NCBI GenBank assembly: GCA_946534895.1
Contig: CAMNDE010000003.1
Coordinates: forward strand, 29,072 to 93,071
Reading direction: 5' to 3'
Length of the DNA stretch: 64,000 nucleotides
From: UBA2943 sp946534895
GTDB lineage: Bacteria > Bacillota > Clostridia > Christensenellales > Aristaeellaceae
The notes under the pieces are model-generated. The model did not search any database. It had not been told where the DNA came from and saw nothing but the letters and a program-made list of their open reading frames with translations. The first letter of the stretch is position 1; the number at the start of each line of letters is the position of its first letter. Positions 50,595 to 58,385 of this stretch are shown here, piece after piece. A program made the position numbers and the translations under genes.

Positions 50595-51764
50595 ATGGAA
50601 AACAAATGGATTCTTACCGTACTGAAAAAGAATGCAATGCTCATTGTCCTGATCCTTGTGTATCTGTTCTTCCTGATCCTGACCAAGGGCGGCATTTTCA
50701 GTCCTTCCAGCTTCACGGAGCTCATCAATCAGAACGCATACGTGTATATCCTCGGCGCCGGCATGCTCATGTGCATGCTGACCGGCGGAAACATTGACCT
50801 GAGCTGCGGCGCGTTCGTGTGCCTGCTGGGTGCCATCGGCGGCGTGTTCATGATTGTGTCGGGCATGAGCACCGGGCTTTCCATTGTGCTGCTCCTGCTC
50901 ATCGGCGTGGCCTACGGCATGCTTCTGGGCAGTCTCATCGCCTATGTGCACATCCCGCCGTGGATTGCCACACTGGCCGGTTATCTGGCTTTCCGCGGAC
51001 TGGGCACATCCATTCTGTCGGCGAACTCCAAAACCGGTTCCCTGGCTCCGTTCCCGCTCTCGTTCCAGAACCTGTTCTACGGCCGCGTGTTCCCGACGGA
51101 AAAGGGCGTGTTCAACTGGCCCTGCTTCCTCTTCGGCATACTTGCGGCGTGTCTGGTGGCCTTCGGGGTGTTCTATATTCGCAGAAGCCGTCTCGCGAAG
51201 GGCTATGATGCGATTTCCGTCAGCAAGGCGATTGCGAGAATCTGCATCAGCAGCGTGGCGATCATTCTCATGATGTCGAAGCTGGCCATGGACGGCGGCA
51301 TCCCCACAACCCTTCTGTGGGTGGCGGGCATTATCCTGATCTACAGCTTTATCACCGAAAAAACCACCATGGGCCGGCATTTCTACGTGGTGGGCGGCAA
51401 TATCGAGGCGGCCCGGCTGTCGGGCGTGAATACCCGCAGGGTCATGTTCTTCGCATACATGAACATGGCCGTGCTCACCACCATCGCCACCTTCACGGTG
51501 ATTGCGCGTTCCCAGTCAGCCTACGCGGACGTGGGCAAGAACTTTGAAATGGACGCCATATCTGCCTGCGTGGTGGGCGGCGTTTCCGCCAGCGGCGGAT
51601 CCGGCACCGTGATGGGCATGGTGATCGGCGCCACACTGATCGGCGTCATCAACCTGGGCATGAGCCTGATCAGTCTGGACGCAAACTACCAGCGTGTGGT
51701 CAAGGGCGTCGTGCTTCTGGCAGCCGTGGTGTTTGACATCCTTTCACAGAAAAAGAACCGTTGA
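50595..51764 (+). CDS. sugar ABC transporter permease 2 (GguB/MmsB-like)
   Basis: The 389-residue membrane protein is a diverged paralogue of the preceding permease, with GAGMLMCMLTGGNIDLSCGAF near residue 55 and WIATLAGYLAFRGLGT near residue 122, and the same C-terminal GVINLGMSLISLDANYQRVVKG ending. Most GguAB/MmsAB systems have one permease gene that forms a homodimer. Two tandem genes here suggest a heterodimer. An AGGGAGGAGG ribosome site precedes the start. A terminator follows. Confidence 0.93.
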   Translation: MENKWILTVLKKNAMLIVLILVYLFFLILTKGGIFSPSSFTELINQNAYVYILGAGMLMCMLTGGNIDLSCGAFVCLLGAIGGVFMIVSGMSTGLSIVLLLLIGVAYGMLLGSLIAYVHIPPWIATLAGYLAFRGLGTSILSANSKTGSLAPFPLSFQNLFYGRVFPTEKGVFNWPCFLFGILAACLVAFGVFYIRRSRLAKGYDAISVSKAIARICISSVAIILMMSKLAMDGGIPTTLLWVAGIILIYSFITEKTTMGRHFYVVGGNIEAARLSGVNTRRVMFFAYMNMAVLTTIATFTVIARSQSAYADVGKNFEMDAISACVVGGVSASGGSGTVMGMVIGATLIGVINLGMSLISLDANYQRVVKGVVLLAAVVFDILSQKKNR

Positions 51765-51776
51765 GTGACCTGAAGC

Positions 51777-51798
51777 GCCCCGCGGATGCGGGGCTTTT
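51777..51798 (+). terminator. terminator of the sugar ABC operon
   Basis: GCCCCGC (51777-51783) pairs with GCGGGGC (51788-51794), then TTTT. Confidence 0.85.
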
Positions 51799-51821
51799 AT
51801 GCAGAAAGGAGGCTTTCCGGA

Positions 51822-52070
51822 TTGAACAGCGGGAAAACACGTGCCAGTCTGATGGGCATAGTGGGCATCTATCTGCTGAACCTGGCCTATGAGCTTTTCC
51901 GGGACCGGAATCAGGAAAGCGCCATGACCATGCCTGTCCGGATTCTGTTCATTGTGCTGTTTCTCGTGTTCGCCGTCGGCCTGATGGTGTACGCGGTCAG
52001 ACTGTGGCGCGGAAGCGGCAAGGCGGAGGAAGAGGACCGGAAACGCGAGGAAGAAATGCATCTGAAATAA
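51822..52070 (+). CDS. small two-helix membrane protein of unknown function
   Basis: An 82-residue protein from a TTG start, with AAAGGAGG nine bases upstream; the ATG farther upstream sits before that site and is not used. Two hydrophobic helices are visible (about residues 10-26 and 44-66), and the tail is strongly charged (GKAEEEDRKREEEMHLK). It begins only 24 bases after the ABC terminator, so it may be on its own transcript or on read-through. No family is recognised. Confidence 0.7.
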   Translation: MNSGKTRASLMGIVGIYLLNLAYELFRDRNQESAMTMPVRILFIVLFLVFAVGLMVYAVRLWRGSGKAEEEDRKREEEMHLK

Positions 52071-52104
52071 TGCCCTGATGCGTAAAGGAAAGGAAGGAAA
52101 GCGG

Positions 52105-52533
52105 ATGGAAGACTGCCTTCTTGCCCTGGATCAGGTCTTTGCGCGTTACCGGCAGGACCTGGAAGATTACCGGAAAAAAAGCAGTCCCATGGACGGGCTG
52201 CTTGGCTTCGGGCACCCGCTTGGCCGTGATTACTGCCATGACCGGCTGGACGAAGGCATTGCAGGCATTGTGCAGGAAATGTGCAGGGACATGCCGGGGC
52301 AGGAGAAAGTGGAAGCCGTGGTGCGCAGGCTGCTCATGCATGACGCACGGGAATGGCCGGATGCTGCGGAATGGATGCTCCGGGCTGCTGAGCGGCATAC
52401 GCTTCCGCTGATTCCGTTTCTGAGCGCGGAGGCGGCCCGTGCATTGTGCGCGGAGTACGCGGCGCGCTACAGGCCCTGGGACAGGCTCCCGGCGCAGAAG
52501 GAAGTCTATAAGGCGCTGAAGGCGCGGTGCTGA
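52105..52533 (+). CDS. hypothetical protein
   Basis: A 142-residue soluble, helical protein, rich in Ala, Arg and Glu, with no recognised domain. Features are MDGLLGFGHPLGRDYCHDRLDEG in the first half and repeated helices such as EAVVRRLLMHDAREWPDAAEWMLRAAERH. The start is the ATG after an extended GGAAAGGAAGGAAAG ribosome site (52085-52100); this site contains a 10-base exact complement to the conserved unpaired segment of the small RNAs at 24938-25605. Follows the small membrane protein gene after 34 bases. Confidence 0.65.
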   Translation: MEDCLLALDQVFARYRQDLEDYRKKSSPMDGLLGFGHPLGRDYCHDRLDEGIAGIVQEMCRDMPGQEKVEAVVRRLLMHDAREWPDAAEWMLRAAERHTLPLIPFLSAEAARALCAEYAARYRPWDRLPAQKEVYKALKARC

Positions 52534-52602
52534 GCATGGAATGCGGAAAACATGAAAAATGTATTCCATGCATTGTGGGAATTGCACAGGTATGCGAAAA
52601 TA

Positions 52603-52630
52603 GGGGGGCAGGCACGGCCTGCCCCCCTTT
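52603..52630 (+). terminator. terminator after the hypothetical gene
   Basis: GGGGGGCAGGC (52603-52613) pairs with GCCTGCCCCCC (52617-52627) around ACG, then three Ts. Confidence 0.75.
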
Positions 52631-52679
52631 GCCGGTGCCAAAGCCCGGCAGGGAACCCTGAAATCTGGGAGGAAATAGG

Positions 52680-53633
52680 ATGCAGTCACATTATCTGTTC
52701 GTGCATTTCCGCGAAACCACATCGCCTGAAGGTGAACAGGTATATTTTGCCCTGAGCCGGGACGGCTTCCACTGGGAAGCGCTCAATGAGGGACACCCGA
52801 TTCTCTGGGCATATTATGGAGATCACGGTGTGCGCGACATGACCATTGTCCGGGAAAGGGAAAGCGGCCGCGTGCATATCTTTGCCACGGACCTGTCGCT
52901 GTCCTACGGCATGCGCGGCAAGTATGCCCACAGCTGGGACAGGATCTGCGAAATCGGCAGCAAGTGTCTGGCACACTGGGTCTCAGACGACCTGCTCCAC
53001 TGGTCTGAGGAAGAACTGATCCCTCTGGGCACGGAAGAGTTCGGCTGCGTGTGGGCGCCGGATGTCATCTATGATCCGGAGGAAAAGAACTATGTCCTGC
53101 ACTGGTCCTCCGCCGTGCGCGGGGAAAAGTACATGGCCATCTACTGCTCAAGGACCACGGACTTCCGGCAGTTCACGCCGCCGGAGGTTCTCTACCGGAA
53201 AGACGACGGCACGATCATTGACTCGGCCATGTATGAGGAGGACGGAAAGTTCTACCTGTTCGTCAAGGGCCAGGGCAATCCGCACAGGATCATGCTGCTG
53301 GAATCGGATCATGTGCGCGGTCCCTTCCGGCGGATCAGCCGGTTTGACGAGGCCATGCTGGCGATTCAGGAGGGCAAGTATGAAGCCCCTACTGCCGTGC
53401 GCCTCGACGACGGCCGGTGGTGCCTGTTCCTGGACTATTACGGCGTGGCCGGGAAGGGCCAGGGCTATGTGCCCTTTGTGTCCAATAGCCTGAAGAGCGG
53501 AGATTTCGTGCGCAGTGATGCCGCGTTTTCCTTCCCCTACGGCTTCAAGCACGGGACCATCCTGCGCATCAGCGAAGAGGAATACAGCAAAATGAAAGCC
53601 CATGACTGGACTGATGTGCCGGACAGGCGGTAA
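52680..53633 (+). CDS. GH43-like glycoside hydrolase (five-bladed beta-propeller)
   Basis: The 317-residue protein has GH43/GH32-like propeller blades: YFALSRDGFHWEAL, GVRDMTIVRE with a candidate acidic residue, VWAPDVIYDPEEKNYVLHWS (WAPD is the usual second blade mark), DSAMYEEDGKFYLFVK, and EAPTAVRLDDGRWCLF with a Glu in the position of the general acid. Many such proteins are arabinofuranosidases or xylosidases; without a signal peptide it would act on imported oligosaccharides. Start follows GGGAGGAAATAGG. A MATE gene follows 45 bases downstream. Confidence 0.8.
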   Translation: MQSHYLFVHFRETTSPEGEQVYFALSRDGFHWEALNEGHPILWAYYGDHGVRDMTIVRERESGRVHIFATDLSLSYGMRGKYAHSWDRICEIGSKCLAHWVSDDLLHWSEEELIPLGTEEFGCVWAPDVIYDPEEKNYVLHWSSAVRGEKYMAIYCSRTTDFRQFTPPEVLYRKDDGTIIDSAMYEEDGKFYLFVKGQGNPHRIMLLESDHVRGPFRRISRFDEAMLAIQEGKYEAPTAVRLDDGRWCLFLDYYGVAGKGQGYVPFVSNSLKSGDFVRSDAAFSFPYGFKHGTILRISEEEYSKMKAHDWTDVPDRR

Positions 53634-53678
53634 AGACATGGGAGGAAGCCCAAGAATTTACAGAAAAGAGAGAGAATC

Positions 53679-55004
53679 ATGGCCGGTAATCGTGAAATCC
53701 GTCTGAACGCGGAGCAGCCGGTACAGTCCTATTTCCGTCTGTCCCTGCCCGTGGTGCTCGGATCCATTGTCACCATTGTCTATAACCTGGCCGATACCTA
53801 TTTCATTGCGCAGACCGGGAACGCCCTGCTCATTGCCGGGGGCTCGGTATGCGCGCCGCTGTTCATGATCCTCATGGCGCTGGGCAATGTGTTCGGGCAG
53901 GGCGGCAGCTCCCTGATCTCTAGGCTGCTGGGGAAAAAGGACCTGGACGGCGCAGGCCGGGTCAGCGCCTTCTGCTTCTATATCGCATTGATTGCCGGCG
54001 CGGTGCTCGGGCTTGGCATGCTCATCCTGCGGGATCCGCTTCTGCGCCTTCTGGGCTGCAGTCAGGATACCCTGCCCTATGCCCGGGAATATGGTACCGT
54101 GCTGCTGCTCGGCGCTCCGCTGATCGTGGTCAACTTCATTCATATGAACCTGCTCCGCTGCGAGGGCATGTCCGGGCTGTCCATGCTGGGCACGGCCTTC
54201 GGCTCCGTGGTCAATGTGATCCTGGATCCGCTCATGATCCCGTCCATGGGCGCGGCCGGCGCTGCGCTTGCCACGGTCATCGGGTATGCCCTGAGCGATG
54301 CGCTGCTGCTCTTCTTCGTGCTCAGAAAGAGCGCGTGCCTGTCTGTACGCTTCCGCGTGTCCCTGCCCGGAAGCGCGGTCAGGGATATCCTGGGCGTCGG
54401 GCTCAGTGCCGCGGTGACCAACCTGGCCTCAAGCCTGTGCGCGGTCCTGGTGAATCAGCACCTCATGGCCTACGGCGATGACCGGATTGCGGCCATGGGC
54501 ATTGTGCTGAAGCTGACCATGATTGTGCAGATGATCCTGGTGGGCTTTTCCTTCGGCGGTATCCCGCTCTTCGGCTTTCTCATGGGCGCGGGCGAGAAGG
54601 CAAAGCTCCGGAAGCTGGTGCGCTTCTGCCTTGTGTTCCTCGCAGGCCTTGCCCTGCTCATGTCCGCTTTTGTGTTCCTGGCCGCCCGCGCGCTTCTGGG
54701 CGTGATGACGCCGGACGCCGCGCTGACGGAGCTGGGCGTGCCCATGCTCCGCTGGCAGGTGGCGGGCAGCGTGTTCGCAGGGCTTGTGATGTTCCTGACC
54801 TGCCTGTTTCAGGCGGGCGGGAAGGCCGGGCCGGCCATGGCCCTGTCCCTGAGCCGGCAGGGGATTGTGTTCGCGCTTGTCCTGATCATTCTGGTAAGGA
54901 TTCGCGGCTATGAGGGCGTGCTCATGTCCCAGTGCATCGCGGATATCGTGAGTGCCGCTCTTGCGCTGCTTCTGTTCCGTCTTTTCCCGGTCATGCGCGA
55001 CTGA
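53679..55004 (+). CDS. MATE-family exporter
   Basis: The 441-residue membrane protein is the third MATE member in the window. The first repeat reads YFRLSLPVVLGSIVTIVYNL then ADTYFIAQTGN, and the second repeat begins near residue 230 with ILGVGLSAAVTNLASSLCAVL. It is only distantly similar to the other two. AAAGAGAGAGAA precedes the start. Cotranscription with the GH43-like gene is likely; a bidirectional terminator follows. Confidence 0.92.
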   Translation: MAGNREIRLNAEQPVQSYFRLSLPVVLGSIVTIVYNLADTYFIAQTGNALLIAGGSVCAPLFMILMALGNVFGQGGSSLISRLLGKKDLDGAGRVSAFCFYIALIAGAVLGLGMLILRDPLLRLLGCSQDTLPYAREYGTVLLLGAPLIVVNFIHMNLLRCEGMSGLSMLGTAFGSVVNVILDPLMIPSMGAAGAALATVIGYALSDALLLFFVLRKSACLSVRFRVSLPGSAVRDILGVGLSAAVTNLASSLCAVLVNQHLMAYGDDRIAAMGIVLKLTMIVQMILVGFSFGGIPLFGFLMGAGEKAKLRKLVRFCLVFLAGLALLMSAFVFLAARALLGVMTPDAALTELGVPMLRWQVAGSVFAGLVMFLTCLFQAGGKAGPAMALSLSRQGIVFALVLIILVRIRGYEGVLMSQCIADIVSAALALLLFRLFPVMRD

Positions 55005-55020
55005 AAGTATGCACCAATCA

Positions 55021-55050
55021 AAAACAGATGCCCGCGGGCATCTGTTTTTA
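55021..55050. terminator. bidirectional palindromic terminator
   Basis: AAAACAGATGCCCG (55021-55034) pairs with CGGGCATCTGTTTT (55035-55048). The perfect palindrome has T runs on both strands and separates convergent genes. Confidence 0.88.
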
Positions 55051-55057
55051 CGTGATA

Positions 55058-55951
55058 TTATGGTCTGTCGGTTTCCCGGGGAAGGTTCCGCTTCTTCGGC
55101 GTGAGCATCTGGCGTGTGCTTTCCGCCATCCGGTCGGCATAGCCCACAACGGCGATGACAAAGTCGCGCTTGGTCAGGAACTTTACCAGCCACAGGAAGC
55201 AGAAGAGCATGAGAATGGGAATGGCAATGGTGGTCACGAGCATGACGGCCACGGAGGACATGTAATTGCTCAGAACGGTCTTGGCCCATTCATAGGCCTT
55301 GGTGGCGCTGCCCCAGAGACTGGTGAAGAAATCCCCGACCTTTTCAAACACATTCCGGTTCTCGTCCGGAATGGACTCAACAATCGTGTTCGCGTTGCGC
55401 GCGTCCTCCAGCGCGTTTTCGATGGATTCCTCGTTTGCCCGCTCGATCTCGTGCCCGCAGGTACAGCCCAGAGGAATGATGAGCACAATGCAGACACCGA
55501 AGATAAGCAGGCGGAACGCATACTCCTTGAACTTGGTCTTGTTTCCTTCCCGGGCAAGAGCCGCCATGGCCGCAAACAGACAGGCCATGGGCAGGATGAT
55601 GGCCGTGGAAACAAACCCGATGGTGGTCAGAAGATAGCGCTCAAGGAAAATGGCGGAGATGACAAAGAGCAGGTAACCGGAAAACCTGGCCAGTTCATTG
55701 GCGATGGGTGTTCCGGCGTCATCCGGGATCAGGCTGACCACAAAGGACGCGCTGGTGGCACCCAGGGTGAGCATCTTGGCGTTGGACAGCTTGCTGTCCA
55801 GATAGGAAATGGAATTCGGGTACGTGCCCGGATCCGTGAGAAAGGGCCGGGCTGTGATCAAAAGGAAGGCTACAGCCAGACCCAGACAGAACAGTTTCAG
55901 GATCGTCCAGATTATGCTATGCTTTGCGGGACGGGATGCGGTTTCGCTCAT
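55058..55951 (-). CDS. uncharacterised integral membrane protein
   Basis: A 297-residue protein with about five hydrophobic helices: residues 13-32, 83-101, 105-128, 145-162 and 235-262. Between helices 4 and 5 lies a hydrophilic domain of about 65 residues (GCTCGHEIERANEESIENALEDARNANTI) that begins with a CTCG pair and contains an amphipathic, coiled-coil-like stretch. The tail is basic. No family is recognised. RBS GGAGG; promoter TTGACG-N17-TACCAT at 55988-56016. Confidence 0.75.
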   Translation of the reverse strand: MSETASRPAKHSIIWTILKLFCLGLAVAFLLITARPFLTDPGTYPNSISYLDSKLSNAKMLTLGATSASFVVSLIPDDAGTPIANELARFSGYLLFVISAIFLERYLLTTIGFVSTAIILPMACLFAAMAALAREGNKTKFKEYAFRLLIFGVCIVLIIPLGCTCGHEIERANEESIENALEDARNANTIVESIPDENRNVFEKVGDFFTSLWGSATKAYEWAKTVLSNYMSSVAVMLVTTIAIPILMLFCFLWLVKFLTKRDFVIAVVGYADRMAESTRQMLTPKKRNLPRETDRP

Positions 55952-55987
55952 AGGTGTTCGCCTCCAATCAGGGATTCATCTGATGGT

Positions 55988-56016
55988 ATGGTAGCCAGAA
56001 GCCGTCCAAACGTCAA
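55988..56016 (-). promoter_or_regulatory. promoter of the membrane protein gene
   Basis: Minus-strand TTGACG (56011-56016), 17-base spacer, TACCAT (55988-55993); a second TACCAT overlaps at 55983-55988. Confidence 0.6.
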
Positions 56017-56069
56017 TCCATGCATCCCGGAAGCGGGTCACATTCCGGGAAAGGAAAGGGGCAGGGGAA

Positions 56070-57176
56070 ATGCTCAGTCTGAAACACGCGGGCACCGATG
56101 TACACAGGGAATGGCTGCTTGTCCGGGATATGCCGGAGGATGAGAACGGCCTGACCAATGCGTGGCCCGGCATATCCGAGGAAATGTATGAAGAAACCGT
56201 GCTTCCGCTGATGCGCGCCTGGGAAAAGGGGGAAAAATTGCCGGAAGGCCACGTGCCGGAAACGTTTTTCTTCCTCTGGAACGATGACACAATTGTCGGG
56301 CAGTTCCGCCTGAGGCATGTGCTGTGCGCGTCGCTGCGCACAGGCGCCGGGCATATCGGATATTATATCTCGCCCATATATCGCGGACAGGGCATGGCCT
56401 CGGAAGGCCTGCGCCTGCTCCTCAAGGAAGCCCGGGGAATAGTGCCCGATGAGGAAATATACCTGCGCGTACACCGGGATAACCCGGCCTCGCTGCGTGT
56501 CATGCTGAAAAACGGCGGCCGTGTGGCCGCGGAGGATGAGAAGTGCCTGTATGTCCGGATCCCGAACCCGGGAAAGGGCCGGTACCCGGACCGGGATGAA
56601 GCGGAAAAGATACTGAGCGAGGCCGAAACGTGCAATCCCGGGCCCTGGGGCGCCCACAGCCGGACGGCGGCGCACTGCGCGGAAAAGATCGCATTGTATG
56701 CAGGGCTGTGTCCGGAAAAAGCGTATGTGCTGGGTCTTCTGCACGATATCGGCCGGAAATTCGGCAAGCGCCATCTGGGGCATGTGTCGGACGGGTACAC
56801 GTATATGACGGAACTGGGCTATCCGGACTGCGCCAGGATCTGCCTCACGCATTCGTTTATCGGCCGGACGATTGACGGATACGTGGGCCGGATCGACACC
56901 ACCGAGGAGGAAACCGGACTGATCCGCCAGAAACTCCTGGAAGTCAGGATGGATGACTATGACCGGCTGATTCAGCTGTGCGATGCCATTTCCGGCCCGG
57001 GCCAGGTACTGGACATCATGGAGCGCATGAGCGACGTGAAGCGCCGCTACGGCGCCTATGATCCGGTGAAGTGGGACAGCAACCTGCGTCTCAAGGCCAT
57101 GTTTGAGGAGCGCATGCACAGGGATCTGTACGAGGCGGTGGACCGGGAACATTTCCGCGCCGGGGAAAGCACTTGA
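56070..57176 (+). CDS. GNAT acetyltransferase fused to an HD-domain phosphohydrolase
   Basis: A 368-residue protein with two enzymes in one chain. Residues about 15-165 form a GNAT fold, with the acetyl-CoA loop RGQGMA at 105-110 and the VHRDNPASLRVMLKNGG end typical of these enzymes. Residues about 190-320 form an HD domain: His196, the His225-Asp226 pair in LLHDIGRK, His261 in LTHSF and Asp305 in LCDAIS. GNATs acetylate amines; HD enzymes cleave phosphoesters, often of nucleotides. The combined role is unknown; substrates may be related to a nucleotide or aminoacyl-type molecule. Start chosen after GGGGCAGGGGA. Terminator follows. Confidence 0.85.
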   Translation: MLSLKHAGTDVHREWLLVRDMPEDENGLTNAWPGISEEMYEETVLPLMRAWEKGEKLPEGHVPETFFFLWNDDTIVGQFRLRHVLCASLRTGAGHIGYYISPIYRGQGMASEGLRLLLKEARGIVPDEEIYLRVHRDNPASLRVMLKNGGRVAAEDEKCLYVRIPNPGKGRYPDRDEAEKILSEAETCNPGPWGAHSRTAAHCAEKIALYAGLCPEKAYVLGLLHDIGRKFGKRHLGHVSDGYTYMTELGYPDCARICLTHSFIGRTIDGYVGRIDTTEEETGLIRQKLLEVRMDDYDRLIQLCDAISGPGQVLDIMERMSDVKRRYGAYDPVKWDSNLRLKAMFEERMHRDLYEAVDREHFRAGEST

Positions 57177-57190
57177 GCAGACAGCACAGA

Positions 57191-57215
57191 AAAACGCGCC
57201 AGCGGCGCGTTTTTT
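57191..57215 (+). terminator. terminator of the GNAT-HD gene
   Basis: AAAACGCGCC (57191-57200) pairs with GGCGCGTTTT (57204-57213), followed by Ts. Confidence 0.88.
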
Positions 57216-57220
57216 GGATG

Positions 57221-58234
57221 TCAGAACATGAGCACAAGGAATGCGGCGGCAAGGCTCAGCACCCAGCCCAGCAGAAGCAGAAGGGCATGCCTGGGTTCCG
57301 CATGGATCGCAATGTATTCCCGGATCACCCCGCTGGGCCAGAAATACAGGGCGATATGGCTTCCGATGCCCGTGCACTCCAGCCCGATCTGCCGGGCATA
57401 TCGCATGGCCCGGTAAACATGATAGTTGCTGGTCACAAGCGCGGTGTATTTCCTGCCCTCAAATCCGTTCAGGATCTTCTGGGCGTTTACGAGGTTCTCC
57501 AGGGTGGAGGTGGACGTGCTTTCCGCGATGATATGGGATTCCGGAATGCCCTGGGAGAGCAGATAGCCTTTCATGGCTTCGGCCTCAGGAACGGTTTCAT
57601 TCTTTCCCTGCCCGCCGGTGGGGATCAGGATGGGCGGGGACGGGTCCTTTCGGTAGACCTCAATGCCCTTGTCCAGACGGTCCCGGAGCAGTTTCGGCAC
57701 CCGCTGTCCGTCCAGGAGCCCGGAGCCATGAATGATCACATAGTCAAAGTCCTTTTTCCGGGGGATCAGCTGAAGCAGCAGGGTATAGATCATGAACGCA
57801 GCCAGGGACAGCATGCCGTAGGCCATGGTCACGCACAGCGCGAGGCCGGCAAGGAAACGGACGGAGTATGCGCCTGTCTGCCTGTCCTGCGGCACCTGGC
57901 CATGCAGGCATGCAAAGGCCAGAAGCATGCCGCCAAGGAGCGAAATACCCAGCAGCAGGGATAGCATCTGCCGCAGCTGCCTTCCCTCACGGCGGACCAT
58001 CTTGATGCCGTTGAGAATCAGGAGGGGCGGAATGCACAGGGAGATCCATGCGAGTGCTTTGAGCACGGTCCGGGCATGGGTGCCCAGTGCCTGAATCATG
58101 AGGAAAAAGAGGGAAAGGATGACCAGGAACAGAAGACAGCAGTTCCGGTATCTGCTTCTGTCCCTGCTGAAGAAGAGCAGGAAAAGCCCGCAGCAGAGAA
58201 CCGAGGCTGTTCCGGTCACAAGGATGCCTGTCAT
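57221..58234 (-). CDS. YdcF-family (DUF218) membrane protein
   Basis: The 337-residue protein has several membrane helices (about residues 3-20, 33-48, 60-76, 90-108, 125-155 and a final one at 315-337) around a cytoplasmic or extracellular DUF218 domain (about 163-310) with the marks VIIHGSGLLDG, LRDRLDKGIEVY, ILIPTGGQGKNETVPEAEAM, ESTSTSTLENLVNA and LVTSNYHVYRAM. Family members (YdcF, ElyC, SanA) are linked to envelope processes, but the reaction is not known. Single gene with its own promoter. Confidence 0.9.
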   Translation of the reverse strand: MTGILVTGTASVLCCGLFLLFFSRDRSRYRNCCLLFLVILSLFFLMIQALGTHARTVLKALAWISLCIPPLLILNGIKMVRREGRQLRQMLSLLLGISLLGGMLLAFACLHGQVPQDRQTGAYSVRFLAGLALCVTMAYGMLSLAAFMIYTLLLQLIPRKKDFDYVIIHGSGLLDGQRVPKLLRDRLDKGIEVYRKDPSPPILIPTGGQGKNETVPEAEAMKGYLLSQGIPESHIIAESTSTSTLENLVNAQKILNGFEGRKYTALVTSNYHVYRAMRYARQIGLECTGIGSHIALYFWPSGVIREYIAIHAEPRHALLLLLGWVLSLAAAFLVLMF

Positions 58235-58271
58235 GGTGCTGCATCCCTCCCAACTGTCTGTGATGGGCCAT

Positions 58272-58300
58272 ATGGTAGGCTATCCGGTCCGTATCGTCAA
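58272..58300 (-). promoter_or_regulatory. promoter of the YdcF-family gene
   Basis: Minus-strand TTGACG (58295-58300), 17-base spacer, TACCAT (58272-58277). Confidence 0.6.
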
Positions 58301-58306
58301 GCATGG

Positions 58307-58335
58307 AAAAACCAGGCTTTTTACGCCTGGTTTTT
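58307..58335. terminator. terminator downstream of the oligopeptide ABC operon
   Basis: AAAAACCAGGC (58307-58317) pairs with GCCTGGTTTTT (58325-58335). On the minus strand it ends the ABC operon just before the YdcF promoter. Confidence 0.88.
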
Positions 58336-58385
58336 ATCCTTTCAGGAGTTGCTTCAAACGAAATGCGGTTTCTGTCGATGCTTTT

